From: JAJYKC01 sp963823105
GTDB taxonomy: Bacteria; Acidobacteriota; Terriglobia; Bryobacterales; Bryobacteraceae
Assembly: GCA_963823105.1 (NCBI GenBank)
Contig: CAWGKC010000017.1
Location: 434,001-498,000 of the forward strand
Reading direction: 5' to 3'
Length of the DNA stretch: 64,000 bases
Translations under genes and position numbers: made by a program
The notes under the pieces: generated by a model
What the model was told of the DNA's origin: nothing
Database searches by the model: none
Seen by the model: only the letters and a program-made list of their open reading frames with translations
Shown here: positions 26,650 to 35,954 of the stretch, piece by piece
Position numbering within the stretch: position 1 is the first letter of the stretch
How the letters are laid out: each line of letters begins with the position of its first letter

Positions 26650-28353
26650 CTATAACCTGCCGGAAGGTTTGGTTCCGGCGTCGCTCGATTGGGTTTTTGA
26701 GCCGGGCAATTCGGGCGGGGGCTTGGGAAGTTCTTTGCGCGGCAGCATGGCATCACGCGTGGCGGCGTCGTAGACGACGGAGGCGATAACGGCGGCGGCC
26801 TGCATCATGTCGGAGGCCTGGATGTGATCGTAGGTGTCGATGTCGGAGTGGTGGGTGAGGGCGAAGTAATCCATCGGGTCCTGGATGAACTGGAAGCCGG
26901 GCAGGCCCACGGCGTCGAAGGAGAGATGATCGGTGCCGCCGGTGTTGCGGATGGTGATGGTGGAGACGCCGAGATCGCGGAAAGGGGCGAGCCAACGGTC
27001 GAAGACGGGGCGCATGGCGTCGTTGCCTTGAAGGTAAACGCCGCGGATTTTGCCGGTGCCGTTGTCGAGATTGAAATAGCCGGCGAGTTTGGCGTGGGCG
27101 TCGGTGAGCTTCATGGTTTTGGGGTCGCCGAAGTGTTCCTTGACGTAAGCCTTGGAGCCGAGCAGGCCCTCCTCTTCCCCGCTCCAGAGGGCGATGCGAA
27201 CGGTGCGGTCCATTTTCAGGTCGAGCGATTTGAGGATGCGCATGACCTCGATCATGACGGCGCTGCCGGCGCCATTGTCGGTGGCTCCGGTGCCGGTGTG
27301 CCAGGAATCGAAGTGAGCGCCGATCATGACGATCTCGTCTTTTTTGGAGCCGCCGGGGATTTCGCCGGTGATGTTATAGGAGTCGATGTCGTTCTTGGTG
27401 GAATCGGCGGCGAGGCTTAAGCGGACTTTGACGGGGACGTTTTTGGCGAGCAGGCGGGCCATGCGGTTGTACTGTTCGGCGGTGACGACGAAGGTGGGCG
27501 GAGCGAGCGGGTATTTCGATTTATAAGAGCCCGCCGCTTCGGCGAAGAGCATGCCGGCGTGAGCGCGGTTGTCGGCCTGGAGGACGCCGAGGACGCCTTC
27601 GTCTTTGAAGAACTGGCCGAACTTTGCGCGTTGGTCGAGGAGTTGATCGTAGAGATCGTCGAAGACGGCGGGAGGAAGGCTGCGCATGTAGGCGCGGGCT
27701 TCTTCCGGGTCGTCGGGGATTTCGATATGGGTGGGATCGACGTCGACTTTCGGGGAGGGGTCGGGGGCTTTGGCCATGTCGCCAAGTTGCTTCTCGTCGT
27801 AGCGCTGGAAGGGAGCGGTGGTCCAGGGCTTCAGCTCATCGACGGCGGAGACGAGAACGACTTTGCCTTGGAGCTTGCCCTTCCATTTGGCTTCGAACTT
27901 GTCGATTTCCTCCTGATTCTTCTTGATGTTTAAGCCGCGGCGGCCACGGCCAAGAGGAGCCAGGATGGCGTCGCCGGTGACGGGGCCGGCGGTGGCGCTG
28001 CTCCAGGCAAGCGGCGCGGCGGTGAGGGAGGCGTAGCGAGGCTCAACCATTTCCAGCGAGGATTGTTTTAACGACCAGCTTCTTCCGAAGTCCCATTTTT
28101 CCAGCTTGACGTCTTCGAGGCCGTATTCTTTGAGACGCGCAGCGGCCCAATGGGCGGCTTCAAGGAACTCAGGCGAGGCGGTAAGGCGGGGGCCGTAGCG
28201 GTCGGTGAGGAAGGAGAGAGTGTCCATCACTTTGGAATGGTCGAACTCTTCGGAGCGGATGCGGTTGACGGTGGTGAGATCGACGCGCTCCTGGGGGACG
28301 GCGGGAACGGCGAGGAGCAGGAGGGCGAGGGGGGCGGCAATGTGGCGGCGCAT
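26650..28353 (-). CDS. Secreted M28-family zinc aminopeptidase with inserted PA domain
   Basis: A 567-residue exported peptidase. A signal peptide of about 21 residues precedes an N-terminal M28 segment, an inserted protease-associated domain (about 110-310), then the catalytic zinc site: GAHFDSWHTGTGATDNGAGSA gives His and the bridging Asp, and LWSGEEEGLLGS the general base and zinc ligand Glu. A later HHSDIDTYD gives the last His ligand. The family removes N-terminal residues from peptides outside the cytoplasm. The tail is Pro/Ser/Lys-rich and probably disordered. Confidence 0.9.
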   Translation of the reverse strand: MRRHIAAPLALLLLAVPAVPQERVDLTTVNRIRSEEFDHSKVMDTLSFLTDRYGPRLTASPEFLEAAHWAAARLKEYGLEDVKLEKWDFGRSWSLKQSSLEMVEPRYASLTAAPLAWSSATAGPVTGDAILAPLGRGRRGLNIKKNQEEIDKFEAKWKGKLQGKVVLVSAVDELKPWTTAPFQRYDEKQLGDMAKAPDPSPKVDVDPTHIEIPDDPEEARAYMRSLPPAVFDDLYDQLLDQRAKFGQFFKDEGVLGVLQADNRAHAGMLFAEAAGSYKSKYPLAPPTFVVTAEQYNRMARLLAKNVPVKVRLSLAADSTKNDIDSYNITGEIPGGSKKDEIVMIGAHFDSWHTGTGATDNGAGSAVMIEVMRILKSLDLKMDRTVRIALWSGEEEGLLGSKAYVKEHFGDPKTMKLTDAHAKLAGYFNLDNGTGKIRGVYLQGNDAMRPVFDRWLAPFRDLGVSTITIRNTGGTDHLSFDAVGLPGFQFIQDPMDYFALTHHSDIDTYDHIQASDMMQAAAVIASVVYDAATRDAMLPRKELPKPPPELPGSKTQSSDAGTKPSGRL

Positions 28354-28639
28354 TGGCCGATTTTATCGCACTTGGCGGAGGATTATCCGGTCGATGGCGG
28401 GAGCGCGAGGGAACGCGCCCCGGTCGATGTCGCGGCTTGTTGAGCGGGCTCTGGTGTAGACGAGGTGTTGTATGAAATCGCCGGTCACGTCGTCGTGGAG
28501 GTGGGCGTCGTCGACCGGCACATTCCCAACTTTAGATAGAGTCCAGGTAAATGGCGGGTTGCGCCTTATGTTCCTTGCGCGCGGCTGGAAGCCCTCGACG
28601 CCACGCGATCGATGTTCCTGCGAATCACCATTTTGTTTC
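28354..28639. other. Intergenic region with no recognisable gene
   Basis: These 286 bases lie between the M28 peptidase start and the ABC permease stop, both on the minus strand. Short open frames exist on both strands but none has a plausible start, ribosome site or family resemblance. The promoter of the peptidase should be in the first 100 bases. Confidence 0.4.
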
Positions 28640-31393
28640 CTATTCGTGTCGCAACGCCCGCACCGGGTCGATGCGAGACGCTCTGCGCGCAGGACCCCAA
28701 CTGGCCAGGACCGCAACGGCCGCCAACAGCAATCCGGCACTGGCGAGGGTTAGTGAATCGGTTGGCTTGAGTCCAAAAAGCAATGAGCTCAACAAGCGAG
28801 TAAAAAGCAGTGTCGCGCAAAGGCCGGCGCCAACGCCCGCAAGAGCCACGCCCATCGCTTCGCCAAGAATCATCCGAAGCACTTGATCCGCTCGGGCGCC
28901 GAGCGCCATGCGAACGCCAATTTCGTTGGCTCGTTGGGACACTCCAGCAGCCACCACGCCATAGACTCCTATACTTGCAAGCACAAGTGCGAGGATCCCG
29001 AAGCCGGAAGTTACCGTGGCGAAGCTTCGTTCCGGCGCAAGGGCCGCGTCAATCTGCTCTTCCTGCGTGCGCACTTCAATCAGGGGCAAGTCCTTGTCTA
29101 CCGACTCGACAGCGCCCCGGACGGCTGCCGCAAAATCTTTTGGATATCCTTTCGTGCGTACTTCGAACGTCATGCTGCCGGTTGCCTCTTTCTGTTGCGT
29201 GTACAAGACGTAAAAGGCCGGAGCATCGTCAGCGCGAATCCACGCATACTTCGCGTCCGCGGATACCCCCACGATCTCAATCTGCTCCGCTCCCTCGCGC
29301 ATACGGAAAATAGCGCCAATCGGGTTTTTTCCGGCAAACATTTTTTGCGCCAATGCCCGATTGACGACTGCAACTCCGGGAGAACTTGAGCTGTCGCGGG
29401 GATCGAACGAGCGGCCGTAAAGAATCGGTATACCCATCGTGGTGAAGAAGCTTTGGCCGACGGAGTTAAACGGAACGTACTCCGTCTGTCGTGCAATCCT
29501 GGGCTGGCCTTCCAGCAGGAAATCGCTGTCTGAGCCGCTTTGCGCCAGCAGGGCTTCCCGAGACAGCGTGACCGACTCCACGCCGGGAAGCGATGCGATC
29601 CTCTCCTCAACCCGATGGAATACCTCGATGTTCTTCGGGGCGGGATAGCGCTTTACCGGAGGTTCAATCGCGAACAATAAAAGACCCTTCTTGTTGAAGC
29701 CGGGGTCAAGGGCGTTCAGGTTCGCAAGCGTCCTGACAAACAGCCCCGCGCACACAAGCAATAGCATGCACAGGGAGACCTGCAGAATTACCAGCATCTT
29801 GCCGGTAAAGCCTCCGCGGTGGCGGGTCGCCGTCGTTGCACCATCCTTGAGACCGGCATTCACACTGGTACGGGTTGCTTGCCATGCGGGCCCCACTCCG
29901 AAGCCAAGGCCAGTAAGAACAGAGATAGCGAGGGTGAACGCGAAAACCCGCCAATCGAAGCGCGTGCCAAGAGCAACAGGGCCCCAGGCGGACGACAAAA
30001 GATGAGGAAGGATATTTCGTCCGAGAAAGCCGAGCAGCAGCCCCGCCGATCCGCCCAGCGCCGAGAGACACAGACTTTCCGTGAGCATCTGGCGGACCAC
30101 ACGCCTTTTACTTGCGCCCAAAGCCAAACGTACGCTGATCTCGCGGTTACGCGATGAGGAGCGAGCCAGCAAGAGGTTCGCTACGTTCACGCAGGCCAGC
30201 AGAAGCACGAGACCCGCGAGCGCAAGAAGGAACGGCATCGAGTGTTCAAGCTCCTGCGCCGCGTAGTTCCATCCCCGGCCTCCGGGAAGAAGAAACAGCG
30301 GCGGTACGGAGCGGCCGGCCGGAACCGTCATCGTCGATCGGGCTGCCTGATTCAGGCTCACAGCGAGGGAAGCACGCGCTTGATCATTGGAAATGCCCGG
30401 TTGCAATCGCCCCATGATCTGAATCCACCATGTGTCGGCGTCGGAGAGCAGTGAACCCTTTTTTTGGGGAAAGATGGCCGGCTGCATGCTGAGGGGCAGA
30501 AACAGGTCCTGAGGCGTATGCACATGCGATGCGCCTGCGAAGCTTTGAGGCGCGACACCGACGATCGTGACCGGCGTCAGGTTGACGTCGATAGTCTTGC
30601 CGATGACGGAGGGTGAGCGATCAAACCGCCGCCGCCAGAACGAATCGCTAATGACGGCAACTGCGCCCGAACCCGGCACAGCATCATCCATCGGCTCGAT
30701 TGGCCTCCCTTGGACCGTCCCTACCCCGATGGCGTGGAAGAGGTTGCCTGAGACAAGCTCCGCGGTAACCACTTCCGCATGGCCATCGATCGTTGCGGAA
30801 AGATGTTCGAACTGGTTGAGGTCGACAAACGCGAACAAATCGCCGAGGCTATGATCGCGGTCGCGCAGTCTTCGATATACGGGATAAGAAAAGGAAGCGA
30901 TTACAGTGCGCCCTTGCTTGTCTGTATAGAAGTCACCCCAGTCCTGCCAAACCGCGGATCGGCCGTCCTGAGTATAGGCGAGAAGGCGCAACTGATCCGG
31001 ATGAGGAACGGAAAGCGCATCGAACAGGGCGGCCTTAGAAAGGGTAAAGATCGCAGTGTTGGCGCCAATACCCAGCGCCAGCGAAATGATCGAGATTGCC
31101 GTGACGCCGGGACTCTTCGCGAGCATACGCAGGCCGTAACGCACGTCCTGGACGGCTGTTGTAGGCCATAGAAACGCTCGCGCCTCCCTTTGGCGCTCTT
31201 CGAGCAGCGCCGTGTTGCCAAACTGGCGCCGGGCCGCGGAAGCCGCATCCGCCCGGATCATGCCGTGGCGAATAAGCCGCTCCGTCAGGAGTTCAATGTG
31301 CGTCTGGACTTCGCCGGCGAACTCGCGATCCGCCTTTCCTTGAACGAGCAGCCCGCGGAGTCTGGATATGATTCTAAGAATCGAAGAGATCAT
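28640..31393 (-). CDS. ADOP-family ABC permease (MacB/FtsX-like, acidobacterial type)
   Basis: A 917-residue permease with two MacB-core/FtsX units. A cytoplasmic N-terminal prefix helix region (1-90) is followed by TM1 (SPGVTAISIISLALGIGANTAIF), a periplasmic MacB-like domain, three helices around 385-500, a second unit with its own periplasmic domain, and three C-terminal helices (ILALVLASIGVYGVVAAGVSQR). The duplicated layout and the linked PadR regulator are the hallmarks of the acidobacterial duplicated orphan permeases. No ATPase gene is adjacent, as is usual for this group. The substrate is unknown. Its start overlaps the padR stop by four bases. Confidence 0.9.
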   Translation of the reverse strand: MISSILRIISRLRGLLVQGKADREFAGEVQTHIELLTERLIRHGMIRADAASAARRQFGNTALLEERQREARAFLWPTTAVQDVRYGLRMLAKSPGVTAISIISLALGIGANTAIFTLSKAALFDALSVPHPDQLRLLAYTQDGRSAVWQDWGDFYTDKQGRTVIASFSYPVYRRLRDRDHSLGDLFAFVDLNQFEHLSATIDGHAEVVTAELVSGNLFHAIGVGTVQGRPIEPMDDAVPGSGAVAVISDSFWRRRFDRSPSVIGKTIDVNLTPVTIVGVAPQSFAGASHVHTPQDLFLPLSMQPAIFPQKKGSLLSDADTWWIQIMGRLQPGISNDQARASLAVSLNQAARSTMTVPAGRSVPPLFLLPGGRGWNYAAQELEHSMPFLLALAGLVLLLACVNVANLLLARSSSRNREISVRLALGASKRRVVRQMLTESLCLSALGGSAGLLLGFLGRNILPHLLSSAWGPVALGTRFDWRVFAFTLAISVLTGLGFGVGPAWQATRTSVNAGLKDGATTATRHRGGFTGKMLVILQVSLCMLLLVCAGLFVRTLANLNALDPGFNKKGLLLFAIEPPVKRYPAPKNIEVFHRVEERIASLPGVESVTLSREALLAQSGSDSDFLLEGQPRIARQTEYVPFNSVGQSFFTTMGIPILYGRSFDPRDSSSSPGVAVVNRALAQKMFAGKNPIGAIFRMREGAEQIEIVGVSADAKYAWIRADDAPAFYVLYTQQKEATGSMTFEVRTKGYPKDFAAAVRGAVESVDKDLPLIEVRTQEEQIDAALAPERSFATVTSGFGILALVLASIGVYGVVAAGVSQRANEIGVRMALGARADQVLRMILGEAMGVALAGVGAGLCATLLFTRLLSSLLFGLKPTDSLTLASAGLLLAAVAVLASWGPARRASRIDPVRALRHE

Positions 31394-31758
31394 GCCTGTT
31401 TTTCACCCGCCAGACTCAGGACGCGCCCGATTACGCCGGATATTGTTTCCCAATTCGCCGTTTCAACCGCAAGTTGTTTGAGTCCCCGCTTGGTTATCGA
31501 ATAGAACTTGGCCTTCCGGTTGTTCTCCGAAACGCCCCAGCCGGAATCGATCCAGCCCCGCTGCAGAAGCCGCAACAGAGAGGTGTAGACAGTGCCCTCA
31601 TTCAGCTTCAACACCTGTTCGCTGATCTGTTCGATCCGCCGCGCGATCCCAAATCCATGTTGTGGACCGAGAGCGTGAAGGGTTTTCAGGATCATCAGAT
31701 CGAGTGTTCCTTGCAGGACCTCGGATTTGTCAGCCTTGGCGATCGCTCCTTTGGCCAT
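31390..31758 (-). CDS. PadR-family transcriptional regulator
   Basis: A 122-residue winged-helix repressor of the PadR type: LQGTLDLMILKTLHALGPQHGFGIARRI is the N-terminal winged helix start, and LNEGTVYTSLLRLLQRGWIDS the recognition helix and wing. The ATG at 31758 is taken over an upstream in-frame codon at 31839 because the conserved domain begins just after it. It overlaps the ADOP permease (ATGA), so it most likely regulates its own operon, in response to a ligand that cannot be told. Confidence 0.88.
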   Translation of the reverse strand: MAKGAIAKADKSEVLQGTLDLMILKTLHALGPQHGFGIARRIEQISEQVLKLNEGTVYTSLLRLLQRGWIDSGWGVSENNRKAKFYSITKRGLKQLAVETANWETISGVIGRVLSLAGEKQA

Positions 31759-32285
31759 TGCAAAGAAGATAGCACGACTCCTGTGAAATGTCCATAGGAG
31801 GTGTCGGCCGAGAGCGGCCCAAGCGAAGCCGCCTATCATTCGATAGACGAGCGATGGAAGCAGTCCCCCATCTGGCGTGCCCGCCGGACTGGATCAATCG
31901 CCGCCGGGCCGTCACCGCTTCACGGGAGTTCGCACCGAGCGCTTGCGACAGCGCGGGCAGGCTTCGGTCTAATAATTGACGCGCCTCCGCGTTCCTTTGC
32001 TCGGCGATGAGGCAAGCCGCAAGATCGCTCTCGGCGGAAGCGATCTGCCATCCGGAACCAGTGCGGCGCCTCACGTCGAGCGCCTCCCTGAGGAATGGTT
32101 CGGCTTCCGTGGGCCGTTTTTGGTTCAGGAGGAAGAAGCCGAAGCCGGTCAGCTCGGCTGTGAGCAGTGACGAATTTCCACGCAACCGATCCTGCGCCTG
32201 CCGGTAGATTCGCTCCGCGTCGCGGTTTCAGCGTTTGGCGGCGTTCAGCCGCGCCATATAGTCGAGCGCCTCTCCGGTCTCGAAA
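31730..32285 (-). pseudogene. TPR protein fragment with an in-frame stop
   Basis: The reading frame encodes two or three TPRs (ALDYMARLNAAKR, NRDAERIYRQAQDRL, LLTAELTGFGFFLLNQKRPTEAEPFLREAL, WQIASAESDLAACLIAEQRNAEARQLLDRSL) like the C-terminal part of the TPR kinases common in this group (compare the kinase at 38.9 kb). A TGA at about 32228-32230 interrupts it, where relatives commonly have Trp or Asp. Homology ends abruptly near 32285, against a collagen-like fragment on the other strand. It has no start and its 3' end runs over the padR start. Confidence 0.6.
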
Positions 32286-32854
32286 TTTACACGGCGACAA
32301 ATATTGTGGCCCAGTTGTCCACCAACCAAGCCGCGGGATCGTTCCGGCTCACGGTGAAGACCGATAGCGGACAGACGGCGGTGCTCGATGCGACTCTGGG
32401 CGCCACTGGCCCACAGGGCGCGGCGGGTCCGCAAGGTCCGGCGGGTCCGCAGGGCGTGCCCGGCGCCACGGGAGCGCAGGGGCCGGCCGGTCCCCAAGGG
32501 CTGCCGGGGCCAGGGTCGATTCTTCAGTTTTATCAGTACTTAGACAACCTCTCCGCTAGCTCCAATAACAACTATTATGTGAGCTGCAATCTGGGCGGCG
32601 TGGTGGTCGGTGGGAGCTGTGGCAGCGCGGAAGCCAACCCGGCATCGTACTACATCACGGTGAATGGGTCCGGCCTCAGCGGAGATGGATCGAGTTGGAT
32701 CTGCAAACCGTCGAACATCGATCTCTTCAGCTCTCATCCGGTGGCCTATGGGGCATTGTGCTCCTATCCCGCGTCGACGCCTAGCAACAGAATGACAAAG
32801 CCGGCGCCGCGGCAGTCGCAACCCACTCCGAATCCCGCGCCGCGTGCGCATTAG
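32275..32854 (+). pseudogene. Collagen-like secreted protein, 5'-truncated
   Basis: The frame begins within an IPT/TIG-like segment (EIYTATNIVAQLSTNQAAGSF), then about eleven Gly-Pro-Gln/Ala triplets (GPQGAAGPQGPAGPQG), then a Ser/Gly-rich domain of about 100 residues with five or six Cys, and a Pro-rich tail. Acidobacterial homologues have a signal peptide and a longer N-terminal part. Here those are missing, and sequence left of about 32275 belongs to a TPR gene on the other strand. A GTG at 32306 could start a short product but has no export signal or ribosome site. Confidence 0.6.
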
Positions 32855-33795
32855 AGACGGGCTTCGATCCAGCGGAGGGTTTCATCGAAAGAGAGGAGGC
32901 CCGTGACGCTGCCGAGGGCGGAGACGCTGAGGGTGCCGGCGGCGTTGGCGAAGCGGGCGGCGGAGGGCAGGTCGAAGCCGCGGACGAGAGCGGCGAGGAA
33001 CGCGCCGGCGAAACAGTCGCCGGCGCCGGTGGTGTCGAGAACCGGGACGGAGAAGCCGGGTACGCTGTGTTCCGCGCCGGGCGTATATACGGCGCAGCCG
33101 CTTTCCCCTAACTTCACCACAACGCAGTGTGGGCCTTGGGCGAGGAGAGCGCGGGCGGAAGACGGGGAATCGGAAAGGCCGGTGAGATGGAAAGCTTCGG
33201 CGGCGTTCACGAAGACGACGTCGACGCATGGAAGGCAGGGGGAGAAGACGGCTGCCCATTCGCCTTGGGAATCCCATCCGGCGTCGATCGAAGTGGCAAG
33301 CCCGGCGGCGCGGGCGCGGCGGAGGATCTCTGGGGCGTTGCGGCGGAGGCCGGGGACGCCGAAGGGATTGCCGAGGTGGAAGCGGGAGCAGCCTTGGATG
33401 AGAGCGGGGGTAAATTCGAAGGGCGACAGGAACGCTTCGCGGCTGGCGCCGGGGCAATGGAGGAGCGAGCGGGCGCCGTCGGCGCGGACGAGGGCGACGG
33501 TAGAGGGAGTGGGGAGCGTGGAGCGGATCAGGAAAGAGGGATCGACGGGGGCTTCGGCGAGCAGTGCGAGGATGCGGGCGGCGGCGGGGTCGGAGCCGAT
33601 GACGCCGGCGATTCGGGACGGGACGCCGAGCTTGCCGATGGCGTAGGCGGTGTTTGCGCCGTTGCCGCCGAGGTGCTGTTCGATGGACTCGACCCAATGG
33701 CTGGCGTTCCAAGGCGGGTGTTCGGGAACGGGGCGGACCAAGGTGTCGAGAACGAGATTGCCGCAGCAAAGAACGCCGGGGATTCGCGAGGGCAT
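32851..33795 (-). CDS. PfkB-family carbohydrate kinase
   Basis: A 314-residue ribokinase-like sugar kinase with the PfkB N-terminal signature (GGNGANTAYAIGKLG) and the C-terminal anion-hole and catalytic-base motif DTTGAGDCFAGAF. It phosphorylates a sugar or nucleoside hydroxyl using ATP; the substrate is not evident. It lies 12 bases after the hypothetical membrane protein and on the same strand as aroF, so it may be the last gene of that transcript. Its stop overlaps the collagen-like fragment convergently. Confidence 0.88.
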   Translation of the reverse strand: MPSRIPGVLCCGNLVLDTLVRPVPEHPPWNASHWVESIEQHLGGNGANTAYAIGKLGVPSRIAGVIGSDPAAARILALLAEAPVDPSFLIRSTLPTPSTVALVRADGARSLLHCPGASREAFLSPFEFTPALIQGCSRFHLGNPFGVPGLRRNAPEILRRARAAGLATSIDAGWDSQGEWAAVFSPCLPCVDVVFVNAAEAFHLTGLSDSPSSARALLAQGPHCVVVKLGESGCAVYTPGAEHSVPGFSVPVLDTTGAGDCFAGAFLAALVRGFDLPSAARFANAAGTLSVSALGSVTGLLSFDETLRWIEARL

Positions 33796-33807
33796 TGGGT
33801 GGCGGGA

Positions 33808-34743
33808 TTAGCGAGGTGCGTTGGCGCGGCCTTCGGCGACGGCTTCGATGAATTGGCGGGAGACGGGCCACTCGCCGGAAACGCGATCGCCATCGTGGTG
33901 GAAGGAACCGGAGGTTAACATGCCGGTTAGACCTCCGGGGTCGGGCGCGCTATGTTCGCGTTGGAGCATGCTCTGGAGGCCGGCAGTGGCGTCCTCCAAC
34001 TGGGCTTCGAGAACGGTGGCGGAAGAAGGATCCTTGCAGGCGACGTCGATATCGAGAGCGAGTTTGTTCGATCGCGCGGTGAGGGCGAGGACGACTTGGC
34101 GGGCATCCTGGAGGGCCGAGGTGAAAGGCCGGGCGCGATCGGGAATGAGTTGGGAGGACTGCAAGGCCGAGGCGGGAACGATGGTCCAGGCGGGTTGCGA
34201 AGGGAGGGAGCGGGCGGTGGTCGAAGCGCCGTTGACGATGCGAGCGGCGGCCGAACCGTCGGCGGCGACGGCGAGGGCCATGAGATTTTTGCGCACCGGA
34301 TAGAAGGAGATGTGGCGGCCGGGGCGGCTGCCGTCGAGGCGGCAAAAGCTTTTGCCGCAGGAGCCGCCCTGGCGTTTGACGTAGGCGATGAGAGCAGTCC
34401 AGTCAAAGCGACCGCGGAGGATGAAATATTCGTCGCCGCTTTCAAACGAAGCGGCGACGGCATCAAGATCGGAGCGGTAATCGAAATGGGTTTCATCGAC
34501 GAAGGAGCGGTAGTCGGCGTCCTGGACGGTGGGCGAACCGGCGAGGAGATCGAGCAGGCCGGAGGCGCGGATGGCGGCGACGTCGATATAGACGAGGGTG
34601 GAATCTTCGCGCGGGAGGAAGGAGACGAGCTCGGGCGGAGTGGCGCCGGCGCCGAGGCGAAGCCAGTAAATGAGCACGAGGATACCCGTACACAGAAGGG
34701 CGAGGCCCAGGACCAGTTGCGCGGGATGAAGGCGGAGACGCAC
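33808..34743 (-). CDS. Hypothetical protein with one N-terminal transmembrane helix
   Basis: A 311-residue protein: a basic start (RLRLHPAQ), one membrane helix (residues 9-30), then a soluble domain beginning PPELVSFLPREDSTLVYIDVAAIR, which is like secreted or periplasmic proteins that open with 'the value of ... as a measure of' DUF-type domains in Acidobacteria. I do not recognise a family. The GTG at 34743 is preferred to the upstream in-frame start (34869) because the latter lies inside aroF. It is 13 bases after aroF on the same strand, so it should share the attenuated transcript. Confidence 0.65.
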   Translation of the reverse strand: MRLRLHPAQLVLGLALLCTGILVLIYWLRLGAGATPPELVSFLPREDSTLVYIDVAAIRASGLLDLLAGSPTVQDADYRSFVDETHFDYRSDLDAVAASFESGDEYFILRGRFDWTALIAYVKRQGGSCGKSFCRLDGSRPGRHISFYPVRKNLMALAVAADGSAAARIVNGASTTARSLPSQPAWTIVPASALQSSQLIPDRARPFTSALQDARQVVLALTARSNKLALDIDVACKDPSSATVLEAQLEDATAGLQSMLQREHSAPDPGGLTGMLTSGSFHHDGDRVSGEWPVSRQFIEAVAEGRANAPR

Positions 34744-34756
34744 CAAGGGACCGTGA

Positions 34757-35797
34757 TTACAACGCGAAGACGGCTTCGGGCACGCGGGAGGTCTTCCAGA
34801 GTTGAATGTAGGGTTCGAGCTCGCGCATGAGGCGCTCGAACTGGGCGAGGTCGAGCGACTGGGCGCCATCGCTGACGGCCTTGTCGGGAGCGGGATGGAC
34901 TTCGACCAGGAGGCCGTCGGCTCCGATGGCGACGCCGGCGCGGGAGAGGGCGGGCACGAGGCTGCGCTTGCCGGTGGCGTGGCTGGGATCGAGGATGACG
35001 GGGAGGTGGGTGAGTTCGTTGAGGGCGGCGATGGCGGCGATGTCGCAGGTGTTGCGGGTGACGGTTTCGAAGGTGCGGATGCCGCGCTCGCAGAGGACGA
35101 CGTCGGGGTTGCCGTGGGCGACGACGTATTCGGCGGACATAAGAAGCTCCTTGACGGTGGAACTCATGCCACGCTTGAGCAGCACGGGGCGGCCGCACTT
35201 GCCGAGCGTTTTGAGCAGGGCGAAGTTCTGCATGTTGCGGGCGCCGATCTGGAGGATGTCGGCGTATTCGGCGACGAGGGGAACGTCGCGGTCGCTCATG
35301 ACTTCGGTGATGATGCCGAGGCCGGTGGCGGCTTTGGCTTTGGCGAGGAGTTTGAGGCCCTCCTCTTCGAGGCCTTGGAAATCGTAGGGCGAGGTGCGGG
35401 GTTTGAAGGCTCCGCCGCGGAGGAGTTTGGCGCCGCAACGGGCGACGCCCTCGGCCGACTGCATGATCTGTTTTTCGGATTCGACCGAGCAAGGACCGGC
35501 CATGACGACGAATTCGCCGCCGCCGATCTCGACGCCGTTGGCGCGGACGATGGTGCGGGTGGGGCGGAATTCGCGGCTGACGAATTTGTAGGGGGCGGAG
35601 ATGCGGACGGCTTTCTCCACCTGCGGGAGGGCTTCGACCGATTCGAGACAGGCGGTGACATCGCCCATGCCGACGACGCCGATGACGACGCGCTCCTCGC
35701 CTTCGATGGAGTGGACCTTATAACCGAAGTCGCGGATGCGTTCGCAGACCTGCTCTACTTCTCGCTTGGTGGAGTGCAGCTTCATGGAGATGATCAT
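34757..35797 (-). CDS. aroF: 3-deoxy-7-phosphoheptulonate (DAHP) synthase, type I-beta
   Basis: A 346-residue enzyme joining phosphoenolpyruvate and erythrose-4-phosphate, the first step of the shikimate pathway. Residues 1-70 are a ferredoxin-like regulatory domain (MIISMKLHSTKREVEQV, VVIGVVGMGD), as in the Thermotoga-type enzyme where it senses Tyr/Phe. The barrel has GPCSVES, FKPRTSPYDFQG, LLKRGM, CERGIRTFE and DPSHATGKR. Besides probable allosteric control, transcription is probably attenuated: an aromatic leader peptide, antiterminator and terminator lie in the 104 bases upstream. The start follows an AAAGAGA ribosome site. Confidence 0.95.
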   Translation of the reverse strand: MIISMKLHSTKREVEQVCERIRDFGYKVHSIEGEERVVIGVVGMGDVTACLESVEALPQVEKAVRISAPYKFVSREFRPTRTIVRANGVEIGGGEFVVMAGPCSVESEKQIMQSAEGVARCGAKLLRGGAFKPRTSPYDFQGLEEEGLKLLAKAKAATGLGIITEVMSDRDVPLVAEYADILQIGARNMQNFALLKTLGKCGRPVLLKRGMSSTVKELLMSAEYVVAHGNPDVVLCERGIRTFETVTRNTCDIAAIAALNELTHLPVILDPSHATGKRSLVPALSRAGVAIGADGLLVEVHPAPDKAVSDGAQSLDLAQFERLMRELEPYIQLWKTSRVPEAVFAL

Positions 35798-35829
35798 GTT
35801 CGTGTCTCTTTGGGTGGGGCGATCAAAAT

Positions 35830-35854
35830 AAAAAGCCCACTCCTTCGAGTGGGC
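35830..35854 (-). terminator. Intrinsic terminator of the aroF attenuator
   Basis: Reading the minus strand, GCCCACTC (35854-35847), loop GAAG, GAGTGGGC (35842-35835) form eight perfect pairs, followed at once by TTTTT (35834-35830) and more T/A. It lies upstream of aroF in the same orientation, between the leader peptide and the gene, 33 bases from the aroF start. A terminator there makes sense only as a conditional one. Confidence 0.85.
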
Positions 35855-35892
35855 CGGTTTCCTTCAGACTGACTTCGTACCAACGCCACCCG
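35846..35892 (-). promoter_or_regulatory. Antiterminator pairing of the aroF attenuator
   Basis: On the minus strand CGGGTGG (35892-35886) can pair with CCACTCG (35852-35846), seven pairs including one G-U. The second element is the 5' arm of the terminator, so the two structures exclude each other. CGGGTGG begins 8 bases after the leader stop codon, inside the footprint of a ribosome at that stop. A ribosome stalled on aromatic codons would leave it free. Confidence 0.65.
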
Positions 35893-35900
35893 TTTTGGAT

Positions 35901-35954
35901 TCAGGCCCGGTAAAAGGACCAAAATCGAAACGAGTTGGGATAGGTAAACGTCAT
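35901..35954 (-). CDS. Aromatic-rich leader peptide of the aroF attenuator
   Basis: A 17-residue open frame, MTFTYPNSFRFWSFYRA, with four Phe (all UUU), two Tyr and one Trp, seven aromatic residues in 17. Its stop is 103 bases before aroF, with a terminator hairpin between. The composition fits sensing of charged tRNA-Phe, -Tyr and -Trp, the end products of the pathway that aroF begins. It has no ribosome site; the predicted transcript start falls at or one base before its ATG, implying leaderless initiation. Confidence 0.75.
   Translation of the reverse strand: MTFTYPNSFRFWSFYRA

Noticed and set aside
28450..28540. Plus-strand frame ending EIAGHVVVEVGVVDRHIPNFR
   Set aside because: It has no start codon in frame after a nearby stop, no ribosome site and no recognised family.
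32228..32230. In-frame TGA in the TPR fragment as another selenocysteine codon
   Set aside because: TPR repeats have no conserved Cys at this place, the gene is otherwise truncated, and a mutated Trp or Asp codon is the simpler explanation.
32400..32520. Short direct repeats that could suggest a CRISPR or satellite array
   Set aside because: They are 9-base Gly-Pro-X codon repeats of the collagen-like protein, with no spacers.
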